From positions 1,240,001 through 1,304,000 of the forward strand of contig NZ_CP047385.1 of assembly GCF_000807775.2 (NCBI RefSeq): DNA of 64,000 bases. Reading direction: 5' to 3'. The notes beneath the pieces are model-generated. The model made no database searches. It worked only from the letters and a program-made list of their open reading frames with translations, and was not told the DNA's origin. Below are positions 34,480 to 44,611 of this stretch, one piece after another (the first letter of the stretch is position 1; every line of letters begins with the position of its first letter). The position numbers and the translations under genes are program-made. The stretch is from Pandoraea fibrosis (GTDB taxonomy: Bacteria; Pseudomonadota; Gammaproteobacteria; Burkholderiales; Burkholderiaceae).

Positions 34480-35838
34480 ATGAATCAACCGACACGGCTG
34501 CATGCGAGCGACGCGACCAACGCGTTCGCCGACCCGGACCATCGAATGCTCGACCCGATCTACAAAAAGATCATGTGGCGGATCATTCCGTTCATCTTCG
34601 TGTTGTGGATGCTGGCGTGGATCGATCGCGTGAATGTCGGCTTCGCGAAGCTGCAAATGCAGCAGGATCTGGGTTTCAGCGAGACGGTCTACGGCATTGG
34701 TGCGGGCATCTTCTTTCTCGGCTATTTCTTTCTGGAGATTCCGAGTAACTGGCTGTTGCTGCGTATCGGCGCGAGACGCACGCTCGCGCGCATTACGCTG
34801 GGTTGGGGGACGATCTGCGTGTTGATGATGTTTACGCATTCTCCCGCGTATTTCTATGTGATGCGGTTTCTGCTCGGCGCGTTTGAAGCTGGGTTCCAGC
34901 CGGGGGTATTGCTCTATCTGACGTTCTGGTTTCCCGCCCATCGTCGCGCGAAGGCGTTTGCCTGGTTCATCTCGGCGTCGGCCGTGTCATCGGTGGTGGG
35001 GGCGCCGCTGGCCGGGGCGATTCTCAACGGAATGCACGGCGTGAACGGCTGGGCGGGGTGGCAGTGGTTGTTTTTGCTTGAAGGTATCCCGACGGTCCTC
35101 GCCGGCATTCTGGCGGTGTGGTTCCTCGTCGATAAGCCGGAGCAGGCAGACTGGCTGTCGGAGAAGGAGAAGCGGTTGCTGCAAATCGATCTCGACCGTG
35201 ACCGGAACAGCGCCGGGAAACGCGAACACAGTTTCATGCTGGCGGTGCGTAGCCCAAAGTTGTGGCTGCTGACGGCTATCTACTTCGGTATCGTCGCAGC
35301 GAACGCGACGCTCTCGTTCTTCGCGCCAACCATCGTCCGCGCACTGGGGCCGACGAATCCGCTGCACATCGGGTTGCTCGTCGGGGTGATGTACGTGTTT
35401 GGCGCGATCTTCCAGCTCGTTATCGGTTACAGCGCGGACAAGCGACGGGAGGCGCGCATGCACTGTGCGATCCCGGTGTTCATCGGCGCATGCGGATTGG
35501 CGGGTGTGGGCGTGTTCGCGGGCAGTCATGGCGTGGCGGCGTTCCTGTGCCTTGCCGTGGCGGTGTCGGGGACCATGGGCGCGATTCCGGTGTTCTGGCA
35601 GTTGCCGAACGCGTATCTCGCAGGCGGCGCTGCGGCGATGGGCGTGGCGTTCATCAATTCGGTGGCGAATCTGGCGGGGTTCGGCTCGCCGTACTTGCTC
35701 GGCCTCGTCAAGGACGCGACCGGCAGCTTCAACGGCGGCCTCTGGATCGTGGCGGCGCTTGAAGCGTTCGTTGCCATCCTGATCTGGTGGAGGATGCATC
35801 GACGCACGCCAGCGCAGGGAGCGCATGCAATGGCTTGA
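34480..35838 (+). CDS. MFS transporter, anion:cation symporter (ACS) type
   Basis: 452 residues with GGCGAGGAAAC before the ATG. ACS-family marks: WMLAWIDRVNVGFAKLQMQQ in helix 1, FFLGYFFLEIPSNWLL in helix 2, RFLLGAFEAGFQPGVLLYLT in helix 4, and a WFVA-like KPEQADWLSEKEK cytoplasmic loop. The family imports tartrate, phthalate, hydroxy-acids and similar anions. It ends the carrier-racemase-carrier cluster and is followed by a palindromic terminator. Confidence 0.9.
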   Translation: MNQPTRLHASDATNAFADPDHRMLDPIYKKIMWRIIPFIFVLWMLAWIDRVNVGFAKLQMQQDLGFSETVYGIGAGIFFLGYFFLEIPSNWLLLRIGARRTLARITLGWGTICVLMMFTHSPAYFYVMRFLLGAFEAGFQPGVLLYLTFWFPAHRRAKAFAWFISASAVSSVVGAPLAGAILNGMHGVNGWAGWQWLFLLEGIPTVLAGILAVWFLVDKPEQADWLSEKEKRLLQIDLDRDRNSAGKREHSFMLAVRSPKLWLLTAIYFGIVAANATLSFFAPTIVRALGPTNPLHIGLLVGVMYVFGAIFQLVIGYSADKRREARMHCAIPVFIGACGLAGVGVFAGSHGVAAFLCLAVAVSGTMGAIPVFWQLPNAYLAGGAAAMGVAFINSVANLAGFGSPYLLGLVKDATGSFNGGLWIVAALEAFVAILIWWRMHRRTPAQGAHAMA

Positions 35839-35856
35839 GTCTCGCCTTTAACAACA

Positions 35857-35886
35857 CAAGGGCAACGTGACGTCACGTTGCCCTTG
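35857..35886. terminator. Bidirectional terminator between convergent genes
   Basis: A perfect 30-base palindrome runs from CAAGGGCAACGTGAC to GTCACGTTGCCCTTG, exactly between the convergent stops at 35,838 and 35,911. T-tracts are weak, but position and stem stability support a shared terminator. Confidence 0.75.
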
Positions 35887-35910
35887 TCGTTTGGATTCAC
35901 TCGCCGAGTG

Positions 35911-37059
35911 TCAGAATGCCCGGCGGAAAATCTCTTCGATCTCGGCTTGTTCGGCACGTCGCGGATTGGTGAACCCGCAGGCGTCCTGCATGGCATTCGC
36001 CGCAAGCGTCGGCACGTCTTCGAGCTTCGCGCCGAGTTCGGTCAGTCCGTTCGGAATACCGATGTCCTTCGACAGTCGACGGATCGCCGCAATCGCCACC
36101 TTTGCACCTTCTTCGTCGCTCAGGCCCTCAACCTTCTCGCCCATCGCCTGCGCGATATCTTTCAACCGCCCGGCGCTCACGCTCGCGTTGAACTCTTCCA
36201 CATGCGGCAGCAGCACCGCGTTGCAGACACCGTGCGGCAAGTCGTAGAACCCGCCGAGTTGATGCGCCATCGCGTGCACATAGCCCAGCGACGCATTGTT
36301 GAATGCCATGCCTGCAAGGAACTGCGCGTAAGCCATGTTCTCGCGTGCCGTCATGTCGTCACCGTGCGAGACTGCGCGACGCAAGTTCTGCGAGATCAGC
36401 GTGACAGCCTTGAGCGCACAGGCATCGGTGATCGGCGTGGCGGTGGTCGACACATACGCTTCGGTGGCGTGCGTAAGCGCGTCCATACCCGTCGCGGCCG
36501 TGAGGCCCTTGGGCATTGCAGCCATCAGCGCCGGATCGTTGACCGACAACAACGGCGTGACGTTGCGGTCGACGATTGCCATCTTCACGTGACGCTTCTC
36601 GTCGGTGATGATGCAAAAGCGCGTCATCTCGCTCGCCGTGCCGGCCGTCGTGTTGATCGCAACGAGCGGCAGTTGCGGCTTCTTCGATTGATCGACGCCT
36701 TCGTAATCGGCGATATGTCCACCGTTTGCCGCGCACAGCGCGATGCCTTTCGCACAGTCATGCGGCGAGCCGCCGCCCAGCGAGATCACGAAGTCGCACT
36801 GGTTCTGTTTGAGGATGGCGAGCCCGGCTTCCACGTTGCCGACGGTCGGGTTCGGCTTCGCACCGTCGAATACCACCGACTGGATGTCTTGCTGGCCGAG
36901 CAGCTTCGCCACTTTGTCGGCAACGCCCGCCTTGGCGAGCCCGGCGTCGGTCACGATCAATGCACGGCGGAAATGGTACTGGCGCAGGGCGGCAATCGCT
37001 TCGTCGAGGCTGCCGACGCCCATCATGTTGACGGCGGGGATAAAGAAGGTCGTGCTCAT
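35911..37059 (-). CDS. Iron-containing (type III) alcohol dehydrogenase
   Basis: 382 residues from the ATG at 37,059; AAGGAG lies seven bases upstream of this ATG, whereas an ATG two codons earlier would be too close to it. NAD-binding ([16 protein letters not shown]) and metal-binding histidines ([37 protein letters not shown]) are all present. It resembles the methanol/1,3-propanediol/ethanol dehydrogenase branch. It lies 170 bases after the aldehyde dehydrogenase on the same strand, so alcohol oxidation to acid (alcohol, aldehyde, carboxylate) is the likely joint role, under the divergent sigma-54 activator. Confidence 0.93.
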   Translation of the reverse strand: MSTTFFIPAVNMMGVGSLDEAIAALRQYHFRRALIVTDAGLAKAGVADKVAKLLGQQDIQSVVFDGAKPNPTVGNVEAGLAILKQNQCDFVISLGGGSPHDCAKGIALCAANGGHIADYEGVDQSKKPQLPLVAINTTAGTASEMTRFCIITDEKRHVKMAIVDRNVTPLLSVNDPALMAAMPKGLTAATGMDALTHATEAYVSTTATPITDACALKAVTLISQNLRRAVSHGDDMTARENMAYAQFLAGMAFNNASLGYVHAMAHQLGGFYDLPHGVCNAVLLPHVEEFNASVSAGRLKDIAQAMGEKVEGLSDEEGAKVAIAAIRRLSKDIGIPNGLTELGAKLEDVPTLAANAMQDACGFTNPRRAEQAEIEEIFRRAF

Positions 37060-37229
37060 GGTCATGCTCCTTATTTGTTCTGAGAGGGGCACACCACGCG
37101 CGCTGGTCTCAACGCGAGCGCGCATGCGGTGTCCAGAATCGTTTTTCGCAGGCACTGAAGACAGCATCGCACCCACGGCGCGATGCGTCTTTGATCTGCT
37201 GCAAACTCAGGGGCGACTAGAGGGAGTGC

Positions 37230-38750
37230 TCAAAAGAACCCGAGCGGATGAGTGTCGTAGCTCACCAGCAGATTCTTCGTCTGCTGGTAGTGATCGAGCA
37301 TCATCTTGTGCGTCTCACGGCCGATGCCGGACTTCTTGTAACCGCCGAACGCGGCATGTGCCGGATAGAGGTGATAGCAGTTGGTCCACACGCGTCCCGC
37401 CTGAATGCCGCGGCCCATGCGGTACGCGCGATTGATGTCGCGTGTCCATACCCCCGCGCCGAGACCGAACTCGGTGTCGTTGGCAATCGCCAGCGCTTCG
37501 GCTTCGTCCTTGAACGTCGTCACGCCGACCACCGGACCGAAGATTTCTTCCTGGAACACGCGCATCCGGTTCTCGCCTTTGAGCAGCGTCGGCTGGATGT
37601 AAAAGCCCGACGCCAGCGGACCGTCGAGCATCTCGATGCCCCCGCCCGTAAGTACCTGAGCACCCTCCTTGCGAGCCAGATCGAGGTAGGTAAGGATCTT
37701 GTCGAACTGCTGTTGCGACGCCTGTGCGCCGATGGCCGTCTCCGTATCCAGCGGATCGCCGCGCTTGATGCGCGCGACCCGGGCCATTACCACTTCCATG
37801 AAGGGCTCGTAGATCGATTCCTGCACGAGTGCGCGAGACGGGCAGGTGCAGACCTCACCCTGATTCAGGAAGCCCAGCACGAGGCCTTCAGCGGCCTTCT
37901 CGATGAACTCGGGCTCGCCACGCATGACATCGTCGAAGAAGAGGTTGGGCGACTTGCCGCCCAGCTCGACCGTGCTCGGGATCAGATTGGCGGCAGCCCG
38001 CGACAGAATGTGTCCGCCCACGGGCGTCGAGCCGGTGAAGGCGATCTTGGCGATGCGCCGGCTCGTCGCCAGGGCTTCACCGGCTTCCTTGCCGAAACCC
38101 TGAACGATGTTGAGCACCCCCGGCGGCAGCAGATCGCCGACCAGTTCGGCGAACAGGGTGATCGAAAGCGGGGTTTGCTCGGCAGGTTTGAGCACTACGC
38201 AGTTGCCGGCGGCGAGTGCGGGTGCAAGCTTCCATGCGGCCATCAGCAGCGGGAAATTCCACGGAATGATCTGACCGACGACACCCAGCGGCTCATGGAA
38301 ATGGTAGGCAGCCGTGTGCTCGTCGATCTCTGCGGCCGTGCCTTCCTGAGCGCGGATACACCCGGCGAAGTAGCGGAAGTGGTCGATCGCCAGCGGAAGG
38401 TCGGCGGCGAGCGTCTCGCGCACCGGCTTGCCGTTATCCCAGGTCTCGGCGACGGCGAACCGCTCGAGTTGCGCCTCGAGCCGGTCGGCGATCTGTAACA
38501 GAATGCGCGAGCGCGCCTGCACCGACGTCCTGCCCCACCTGGGCGCAGCCGCATGGGCCGCGTCGAGCGCGCGTTCAATGTCGGCGCCGCTGGAGCGGGG
38601 AAACTCGCTGATGACGCCGCCGGTTACGGGCGACGTATTGGTGAAATAGCGTCCTTCCACGGGCGGCACGAATTTGCCGCCGATGTAGTTCTCGTAATGC
38701 GTTTGCAAAGACAGCAAGGCACCGGGCGTGCCGGGTGGGGCGTATCGCAT
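37230..38750 (-). CDS. NAD-dependent aldehyde dehydrogenase (AldB/ExaC-like)
   Basis: 506 residues from the ATG at 38,750 with GGAG eight bases before it. Key features: cofactor segment [31 protein letters not shown], catalytic Glu in [14 protein letters not shown] and catalytic Cys in [15 protein letters not shown]. The length and the [11 protein letters not shown] sequence fit the acetaldehyde/chloroacetaldehyde dehydrogenase branch linked to ethanol and acetoin catabolism. A sigma-54 promoter candidate lies about 55 bases upstream and an AcoR-like activator gene is divergent. Expression is therefore probably induced by an alcohol or aldehyde. Confidence 0.94.
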   Translation of the reverse strand: MRYAPPGTPGALLSLQTHYENYIGGKFVPPVEGRYFTNTSPVTGGVISEFPRSSGADIERALDAAHAAAPRWGRTSVQARSRILLQIADRLEAQLERFAVAETWDNGKPVRETLAADLPLAIDHFRYFAGCIRAQEGTAAEIDEHTAAYHFHEPLGVVGQIIPWNFPLLMAAWKLAPALAAGNCVVLKPAEQTPLSITLFAELVGDLLPPGVLNIVQGFGKEAGEALATSRRIAKIAFTGSTPVGGHILSRAAANLIPSTVELGGKSPNLFFDDVMRGEPEFIEKAAEGLVLGFLNQGEVCTCPSRALVQESIYEPFMEVVMARVARIKRGDPLDTETAIGAQASQQQFDKILTYLDLARKEGAQVLTGGGIEMLDGPLASGFYIQPTLLKGENRMRVFQEEIFGPVVGVTTFKDEAEALAIANDTEFGLGAGVWTRDINRAYRMGRGIQAGRVWTNCYHLYPAHAAFGGYKKSGIGRETHKMMLDHYQQTKNLLVSYDTHPLGFF

Positions 38751-38805
38751 GTCGTGTCTCCGGATATTGTCGTATCGGTGGTGCTGTGACCACACGGGGC
38801 AATAA

Positions 38806-38820
38806 GCAATTCGCGGGCCA
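38806..38820 (-). promoter_or_regulatory. Sigma-54 promoter for the aldehyde dehydrogenase
   Basis: On the minus strand the sequence is TGGCCC-GCGAA-TTGC. The -24/-12 consensus is TGGCAC-N5-TTGC: spacing is exact and one base differs. Transcription would begin about 12 bases downstream, some 45 bases before the ATG. The divergent gene is a sigma-54 activator, which supports the call. Confidence 0.75.
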
Positions 38821-38887
38821 CCTGCGGCGAATCGCCAATTCATGCGGGAAAGCGGCGTGGGGCGGTGTTGGCGTGTACCGAATCCGT

Positions 38888-38921
38888 GACACCTTTGTCT
38901 CGCGCCGTGACACCGGGTGTC
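38888..38921. promoter_or_regulatory. Tandem palindromes, upstream activator sites
   Basis: Two inverted repeats, GACA-CCTT-TGTC (38,888-38,899) and GACACC-G-GGTGTC (38,909-38,921), have centres about 21 bases (two helix turns) apart; a further GTGACAG half-site follows near 38,930. They are 70-115 bases upstream of the -24/-12 element, as expected for a sigma-54 enhancer site. Confidence 0.7.
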
Positions 38922-39043
38922 TCGTCGTTGTGACAGGCAATGGCTTCGCGTCTCCCGATTGACATCGCGCATTGCAATCACCCCCGGCATGGGACATGCT
39001 TCGGGAACGACTACGAGATCATCCGGCACGGGGGAGACGACCA

Positions 39044-40948
39044 ATGCCAGCCAATACACAGTCAGCACATGCGCGTCGTGTGCTCAATGTCGTACAGGGT
39101 CATGCGTCGCACGGCGCTGCCGCGACCGACCCGAACATCGCCGATTCCTGGCGTCGCTGTCTGGACACCCACGCGCTCGATCCGGGCGCGCGCATGGCGC
39201 CACGTGTGCTGGAGTCGGCGCAACTGCGCGAGCGCCGAAACGCGATGGAGCGCTTGCGCAACGTGTCCACCCCGGTGCTTGAGCGTTTGCAACGTCAGTT
39301 GATGAATCCGCATCAGGCCGTGTTACTCACCGCACCCGACGGCGTCATCGTCGACTCCCGGCTTCACGACGGCAAGCGCGACGACTTCCTTCGCGCAGGG
39401 CTATGGCCGGGCGCCGACTGGAGCGAGTCGTGCGAAGGCACCAACGGCATCGGTACCTGCGTGGTCGAACGCGCCCCGGTCATCATCTGTCAGCAGGACC
39501 ACTTTCGCGCGCTGCACACGCCCCTTACCTGCACGGCAAGTCCCGTATTCGCCCCGCAAGGCGATCTGCTCGCCGTGATCGACGTATCGTCCACAAGCGC
39601 CGATCTCACACGACAGAGCCAATTCCATACGCTCGCGCTCGTGAATCTGTCGGCGAAGGTCGTGGAGAGCGAATATTTCTTTCTTCACTATCGTGACGAA
39701 TGGCTGCTGCAATTGCAGGAGCAGGCCGATCATCTCGGCGGCTTTGCGCAAGCGCTGATCGCCTTCGACGACACCGGGCGCGTGCTGGCCGCCAACCAAA
39801 GCGCATTGAATCGCCTGGGCGCGACGCGCGACGAGATCGTCGGCACCCGCGTGGATCGCTGGTTCGCGCAGACGCTCGATGCGCTGTTGGCACAAGCGCA
39901 CCCCACGCCGAGCACGTGTTGGCCGATTCGCACGCAGGCCGGCGAGCCGTTGCTGGCGATGGTGAGTGCACCCTTGCGTGCGGTACGGCGCGTGAGCCGT
40001 CTGCCGACGCCCGCGCAAGAGACGACGGCCCCTGCGTTTTCCGACCCGGCGTTGGCGCGCGAGTTTTCGCGCGCTTGCCGGGTCTTCGCACATGATGTCC
40101 CGGTTCTCATTCGCGGCGAAACGGGCAGTGGCAAAGAGGTCTTCGCGCGCGCCGTGCACATGGCAAGCGCGAGAGCGAATGGTCCGTTCGTTGCGCTGAA
40201 TTGCGCGGCGATCCCCGAGTCGCTGATCGAGAGCGAGCTTTTCGGCTACGTGGGAGGCAGCTTCACTGGCGCGCGCAAAGAGGGGATGAACGGCAAGCTG
40301 TGGCAAGCGAACGGCGGCACGCTGTTTCTGGACGAGATCGGCGACATGCCGTTCGCGATGCAAACCCGGCTGCTGCGCGTGCTCGAAGACCGCAGGGTGT
40401 CCCCATTGGGGGGCGGCGAACCGGTGCCGCTCGACATTCGCATCCTCAGCGCAACGCACCGCAACCTTGCCGAGCGTATCGCCGAGCGGCAATTCCGCGA
40501 GGATCTCTTTTATCGTCTGAGTGGATTGGAAGTTGGCGTGCCGCCGCTGCGCGAGCGTGCAGACAAGATCGACCTGATTCAGCGGCTGTTGGCGCAGGCC
40601 TGCGAACAAGGCAGGATCACCCTGACGGACGCCGCACAAGACCGGCTCTGCGCTTATGCGTGGCCGGGGAATGTGCGGCAGATGCGCAGCGTCATTCGCA
40701 CACTGGTCGCGCTGAGCGAGAACGGTGTCATCACGCTGGATGACCTGCCGGACGAGTTGCGCGAAGCGGCGCCGGTCTTGAGCGTCGCAGCGCCGACAGA
40801 GGCGCCGCTGGAGGCGGCGGAGCGTCAGGCCCTGCGCGCCACGCTCGATGCCTGCCAGGGGCAGGTTAGCGCTGCGGCGCGCAAGCTCGGGGTCAGTCGC
40901 AACACGCTGTACCGGAAGCTGAAGCGCTTCGGCCTGCTGCGTGGCTGA
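39044..40948 (+). CDS. AcoR-like sigma-54-dependent activator
   Basis: 634 residues from the ATG at 39,044 (GGGGAG seven bases upstream). Order: GAF-type sensor (about 60-200; [20 protein letters not shown] and [20 protein letters not shown] are typical of AcoR), PAS-like segment (about 230-330), AAA+ domain with Walker A GETGSGKE, Walker [11 protein letters not shown] and a C-terminal Fis-type HTH ([20 protein letters not shown]). The sigma-54 contact loop reads GSFTGA rather than GAFTGA. It is divergent from the aldehyde and alcohol dehydrogenases and most likely switches them on. Confidence 0.93.
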   Translation: MPANTQSAHARRVLNVVQGHASHGAAATDPNIADSWRRCLDTHALDPGARMAPRVLESAQLRERRNAMERLRNVSTPVLERLQRQLMNPHQAVLLTAPDGVIVDSRLHDGKRDDFLRAGLWPGADWSESCEGTNGIGTCVVERAPVIICQQDHFRALHTPLTCTASPVFAPQGDLLAVIDVSSTSADLTRQSQFHTLALVNLSAKVVESEYFFLHYRDEWLLQLQEQADHLGGFAQALIAFDDTGRVLAANQSALNRLGATRDEIVGTRVDRWFAQTLDALLAQAHPTPSTCWPIRTQAGEPLLAMVSAPLRAVRRVSRLPTPAQETTAPAFSDPALAREFSRACRVFAHDVPVLIRGETGSGKEVFARAVHMASARANGPFVALNCAAIPESLIESELFGYVGGSFTGARKEGMNGKLWQANGGTLFLDEIGDMPFAMQTRLLRVLEDRRVSPLGGGEPVPLDIRILSATHRNLAERIAERQFREDLFYRLSGLEVGVPPLRERADKIDLIQRLLAQACEQGRITLTDAAQDRLCAYAWPGNVRQMRSVIRTLVALSENGVITLDDLPDELREAAPVLSVAAPTEAPLEAAERQALRATLDACQGQVSAAARKLGVSRNTLYRKLKRFGLLRG

Positions 40949-40978
40949 GGCTCGCTGCGCGACTGCGACATCGTCTGC

Positions 40979-41443
40979 TTACTTCGTCGGAATCGGGGTC
41001 GCCCGATCCACCGGAACGGCAGTTACGCTGTTCTGCGGCGAGCCGTCGATGAGCTTGTCGGAGTAGGTGAGGTAGACGAGGGTGTTGCGCGTCTTGTCGA
41101 CCATTCGCACAATGCGCAGCTTCTTGAAGAGTGGCGACAGGCCTTCCGAGAAAACCTCCTCTTCCTTCGGGAGCGGCGCGGTGAAAGCGATCGGCCCGAC
41201 AGGCCGGCAGGCAATCGACGCTTCCGACTTGTCTTCCGCCAGTCCGACCATTCCCTTGACGCCGCCGGTCTTCGCGCGCGACACATAGCAAGTCACGCCG
41301 TGCACCTTCGGGTCATCGAAGGCGTCGACCACGATCTTGTGATCCGGTCCCACCAGTTTGAATGCGGTGCTCACGTCACCGATCTTCTCGGCATGTGCCC
41401 AATTCGCGGCGACTAACAATGCCAGCGCAAAGACTGTCTTCAT
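40979..41443 (-). CDS. creA: CreA family periplasmic protein
   Basis: 154 residues from the ATG at 41,443, which opens a signal peptide (MKTVFALALLVAANWAHA); a GTG 54 bases earlier would bury it. The mature protein shows the CreA pattern: KIGDVSTAFKLVGPDHKIVV, DPKVHGVTCYVSRAKTGGVK, AEDKSEASIACRPVGPI and NTLVYLTYSDKLIDGSP. CreA proteins are widespread but their role is unsettled. Cysteines in two conserved places may form a disulfide. The gene is convergent with the AcoR-like regulator and stands alone. Confidence 0.93.
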   Translation of the reverse strand: MKTVFALALLVAANWAHAEKIGDVSTAFKLVGPDHKIVVDAFDDPKVHGVTCYVSRAKTGGVKGMVGLAEDKSEASIACRPVGPIAFTAPLPKEEEVFSEGLSPLFKKLRIVRMVDKTRNTLVYLTYSDKLIDGSPQNSVTAVPVDRATPIPTK

Positions 41444-41525
41444 GAGGATGTATTCCGTCAAATGCCGAGTGATCGATAGCGTTCCGGCGACGCTCACCCG
41501 CCAGGCGTGCCGCGCGCAGCGGATT

Positions 41526-43688
41526 CTACTCGTGTCGTGTGACCCCCGGTGACAGCCACTGTGAGAAGGCCGCCGGGTCCGTTTCCGGGGTGATGTACCA
41601 CTGCCGCCGCGACGGGTCGTAGACGGCGCCGCGCGCGATCAGTTCATCCTTCGCGCCATAGGTATCGCCGCTCAGATAACGCCGGGCGGGCGTAGCGTCC
41701 ACCGGCATCGCCATGTTGCGAACGAGCGCGTCGTCGGCGAGGTGCGTCGTGCGTGGCAGGTCGAGAGACGCGATGAATCCGCTTTGCCGGGTCTCGTCGT
41801 GGGACGTGATCAGAGAGATCGATTCTCGCGCCCGCGTCATCGCGACGTAAAACAGATTCTTTTCGCTCTCGATGGGCGCGTAAGGATTCGGAAACTCGTT
41901 GCGTTCCATAAAGGGGATGATGACGTGATCGAACTCCTTGCCCTTGATGTTCGCCACGGTGTCGACACTCACGCGCGCGCCCGTTCTCGCGCGCCGGATG
42001 GCAGAAAGGCGTGCCATCATCGACGCAAAATAGTCCGCCAGCGGCGTGTCGTCGGCGGGTAGCGTCGCGGCATAGGCGCGCAGCGTGCGCTCAACCAGAT
42101 CGACGTCATACGGCCGCGCATAGAGGCGCGTTGCCACCGCCTGAAAATCGATCTTCTGACGGATGCGGCGGAAGGCGTCGTTGGCAGAGAGCATCGGCAG
42201 GCTCGCGCGCAATTCGCGAATCAACTGACCGATGTTCGCGGCGGGGGTGCCCGGCACCGCACCCAGCAGATACGACGTGTAAATCTGTTCGATCAACTCC
42301 GGGTGTTTGGCCGTCAACTGATACTGATCGCGCGACAGGCGAATGTTCGCGAAGATGCCAAGCACTGCCGCGACGGACATGCGCTCACGCTCGTCGATGG
42401 TCTCGTGCGCACGCATCGCCAATGCGAACACGGCGCGCACGAACCGGATCTCTTCCCGGAACTGGAAACCCTCTTTATTCGGCGATTCGAAGGGAATCTC
42501 GGCGCGCCACAGTGCCTCTTCCACCGCAGCGCTTTGATGCCAGTCGCGCAGCAGTACCGCGCACGTCGAACGTTTGTCGCTGTCTTGCATCCAGCCGCGC
42601 ACGTCGGCCAGCACGGCGTTTGCCACGGTGCTGTGCTGGCTATCGACCTTGATGACCTCGATGGGCGTGTGTCGTCTGACGTAAGACTCGATGGCTTTGC
42701 GCTTGAATGCGGCCACCGGATAGGCGATATGGGGGCCGTGACGGAACGTGCGCGTGAGCGGGTAGGCATTCGCGCCGGCAAAATCCATGCGGAAGCGCTC
42801 GCCCATATACACATCGCTCGCGCCCATGTCCCCGTGAATGACCTGATCGCGATCCCCCACGCCGACGAATCGGCAATTGAGCGTGCGGAGCAAATGGCGC
42901 AGCACGCGATACGACGCTTCGTTGAAGTCGTGTTGTTCGTCGCACACGATCAGCCGGCACGGGGCGAAATACTGCGGTGCGACGCTCTCGCGATCGATCA
43001 ACTGTGCAAGGTCGTAGGTGCCGTCGAAACGATCCCGGAATTTCGGCTCATCGAGCGCACCCAGACGATCCCGTTCATAGGCTTGCGTGATGGCGTACTG
43101 GGCGGGAGTGACGTCCAGCCGCTCGAGCAGATCGCCAAGCTGCTCGTCGTCCACGTCGTCGAACAGTGCGCCCCCCGCCTTGAGCTTTCGCATGGCCTCA
43201 AGGCTTTGCGCCACATTGATGTGGTTGTCTTCGAAGACGCCGGGCGCGTACCGGTGTTCGACGTCGTCGCGCAATGTCTCCATGGCGCTGGCGATGTAGG
43301 ACGTGAGGAAGCTGTCGCGCTGAATGCGACGTGCGCGCTCGTTCGCCGTGGGCAAGGCATCGAGCACGTCATGGCTGTAGTCGTCGAAGGTCGAGACGCG
43401 CACGCGCTTGTGCAGGTCGGCATGAATGCCTGAGCGTTGCAACCGCGCGCGCAGCACGTCGGCGGCGGTGGCGGTGAAGGTCAGCGCGAGGATTTGCTCC
43501 GGCGGCGTACCCCCGGCGATGGCTTCGCCGATGCGGGCGACGAGCGTTGTCGTTTTGCCGGTGCCGGCGTTGGCCATGGCGATGCAGATCCTCTCGTTCG
43601 CCACCTGAAGCGCGACCTGCTCGACGGTCAGTGCGGGACCGTTGGGCACGAAGCGTGGGGTGCGAAGCGGGGATGGGGTTTCACTCAT
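41526..43688 (-). CDS. UvrD/Rep-like superfamily 1 helicase
   Basis: 720 residues from the ATG at 43,688. Motifs: Walker A ANAGTGKTTTLVARI, Ia ILALTFTATAADVLRARL, motif II IVCDEQHDFNEASY (DEQH where UvrD has DExQ/D), motif III GVGDRDQVIHG, motif IV region LTRTFRHGPHIA, motif V TVANIKGKEFDHVIIP and motif VI LFYVAMTRARESISLI. A 3'-5' DNA helicase role is likely from family. It is longer than many plasmid or phage relatives and has no fused nuclease. The C-terminal 90 residues (DTYGAKDELIARGAVYDPSR, RQWYITPETDP) look like the small DUF5710-type module, a tentative call. Confidence 0.88.
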   Translation of the reverse strand: MSETPSPLRTPRFVPNGPALTVEQVALQVANERICIAMANAGTGKTTTLVARIGEAIAGGTPPEQILALTFTATAADVLRARLQRSGIHADLHKRVRVSTFDDYSHDVLDALPTANERARRIQRDSFLTSYIASAMETLRDDVEHRYAPGVFEDNHINVAQSLEAMRKLKAGGALFDDVDDEQLGDLLERLDVTPAQYAITQAYERDRLGALDEPKFRDRFDGTYDLAQLIDRESVAPQYFAPCRLIVCDEQHDFNEASYRVLRHLLRTLNCRFVGVGDRDQVIHGDMGASDVYMGERFRMDFAGANAYPLTRTFRHGPHIAYPVAAFKRKAIESYVRRHTPIEVIKVDSQHSTVANAVLADVRGWMQDSDKRSTCAVLLRDWHQSAAVEEALWRAEIPFESPNKEGFQFREEIRFVRAVFALAMRAHETIDERERMSVAAVLGIFANIRLSRDQYQLTAKHPELIEQIYTSYLLGAVPGTPAANIGQLIRELRASLPMLSANDAFRRIRQKIDFQAVATRLYARPYDVDLVERTLRAYAATLPADDTPLADYFASMMARLSAIRRARTGARVSVDTVANIKGKEFDHVIIPFMERNEFPNPYAPIESEKNLFYVAMTRARESISLITSHDETRQSGFIASLDLPRTTHLADDALVRNMAMPVDATPARRYLSGDTYGAKDELIARGAVYDPSRRQWYITPETDPAAFSQWLSPGVTRHE

Positions 43689-43893
43689 GACTTCTGACCT
43701 TGCTGGGGACGCGGGTGATGCGGGATGGGCGAGGGCGCGCGTCGTGCGCGGCAAGAGAGATTCTATCCGGGTGCGTGGGTTCTCGCTGCGACTGGCAGGA
43801 CCGGCGGTCGTGGCGGATGCGGGGGATTCAGCAGATCGTCAGGCGACGGTTGCCTGTGTCCGGCAAATGCGCTATAGTCACGCCTCTTCGCGC

Positions 43894-43969
<76 letters not shown>

Positions 43970-43987
43970 AACGAATGACAGTTTTCT

Positions 43988-44063
43988 GTCCCCTTCGTCT
44001 AGAGGCCTAGGACATCACCCTTTCACGGTGAGTACAGGGGTTCGAATCCCCTAGGGGACGCCA
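43988..44063 (+). tRNA. tRNA-Glu(TTC)
   Basis: 76 bases with acceptor GTCCCCT/AGGGGAC, anticodon loop CTTTCAC (TTC), T-loop TTCGAAT and encoded CCA. It lies 18 bases after tRNA-Ala and is probably co-transcribed with it. Confidence 0.97.
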
Positions 44064-44127
44064 TCTATCGGCAGCGGTGTGGTTCACACGTCGAGGCCGG
44101 CCGGCGTCAGATTCGGCAACACGCATA

Positions 44128-44164
44128 CAAAGGTCGGATGTCTTCACAGGCATCCGGCCTTTTG
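44128..44164 (+). terminator. Terminator of the tRNA pair
   Basis: AAAGGTCGGATG and CATCCGGCCTTTT pair around a 10-base loop (one wobble), followed by T-rich sequence, 65 bases after tRNA-Glu. Confidence 0.75.
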
Positions 44165-44611
44165 CATTTGGGCCGCATCGCGGAGGTCGTCCTCGTTTGG
44201 GGCGGTTGGCGAGCAGCATTTTGCGAAATCCCGATGAAATGGCGGGTAGCGCGGTGCGTCGCGTTGTGTTTAGGCGACATCTGACGGACTCCTGACGCAC
44301 GGGGGACCATAAGGGGACGGTCGACAAGTACCATCCGCCACAATCCAGTTCGCGCTGTCGCGGGGATACCGACAATTCGCGCGAAACACGTGGCAAGAGA
44401 GGGGACATCGTCCTTGGTTGCGGTAATAAAAGCTGGCTAACATTCGCCATCGCACCAGGGTCCAAAGCAATTGTGTCGCACGCCGATATATTCCCCATGG
44501 CGTTGGCGTCGCCGTTCCAGACTCGTGCCAGACCAGCCCCCGTCCGTCGTTACCGGAAAGGGCAATGCGCCTGCGCGCTTTACCGGCAGGCTCGGACCAG
44601 AAAGAAGAGCG
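44165..44611. promoter_or_regulatory. Leader region before the exopolysaccharide operon
   Basis: About 450 bases without a supportable gene; opposite-strand open frames here look like shadows. The operon promoter should lie here, but no convincing sigma-70 pair was identified. The length leaves room for regulator sites. Confidence 0.4.

Noticed and set aside
32296..34941. 881-codon minus-strand open frame
   Set aside because: It lies opposite three well-defined genes (MFS, racemase-like, MFS) and its translation is low-complexity His/Arg/Gln/Glu text typical of antisense high-GC DNA.
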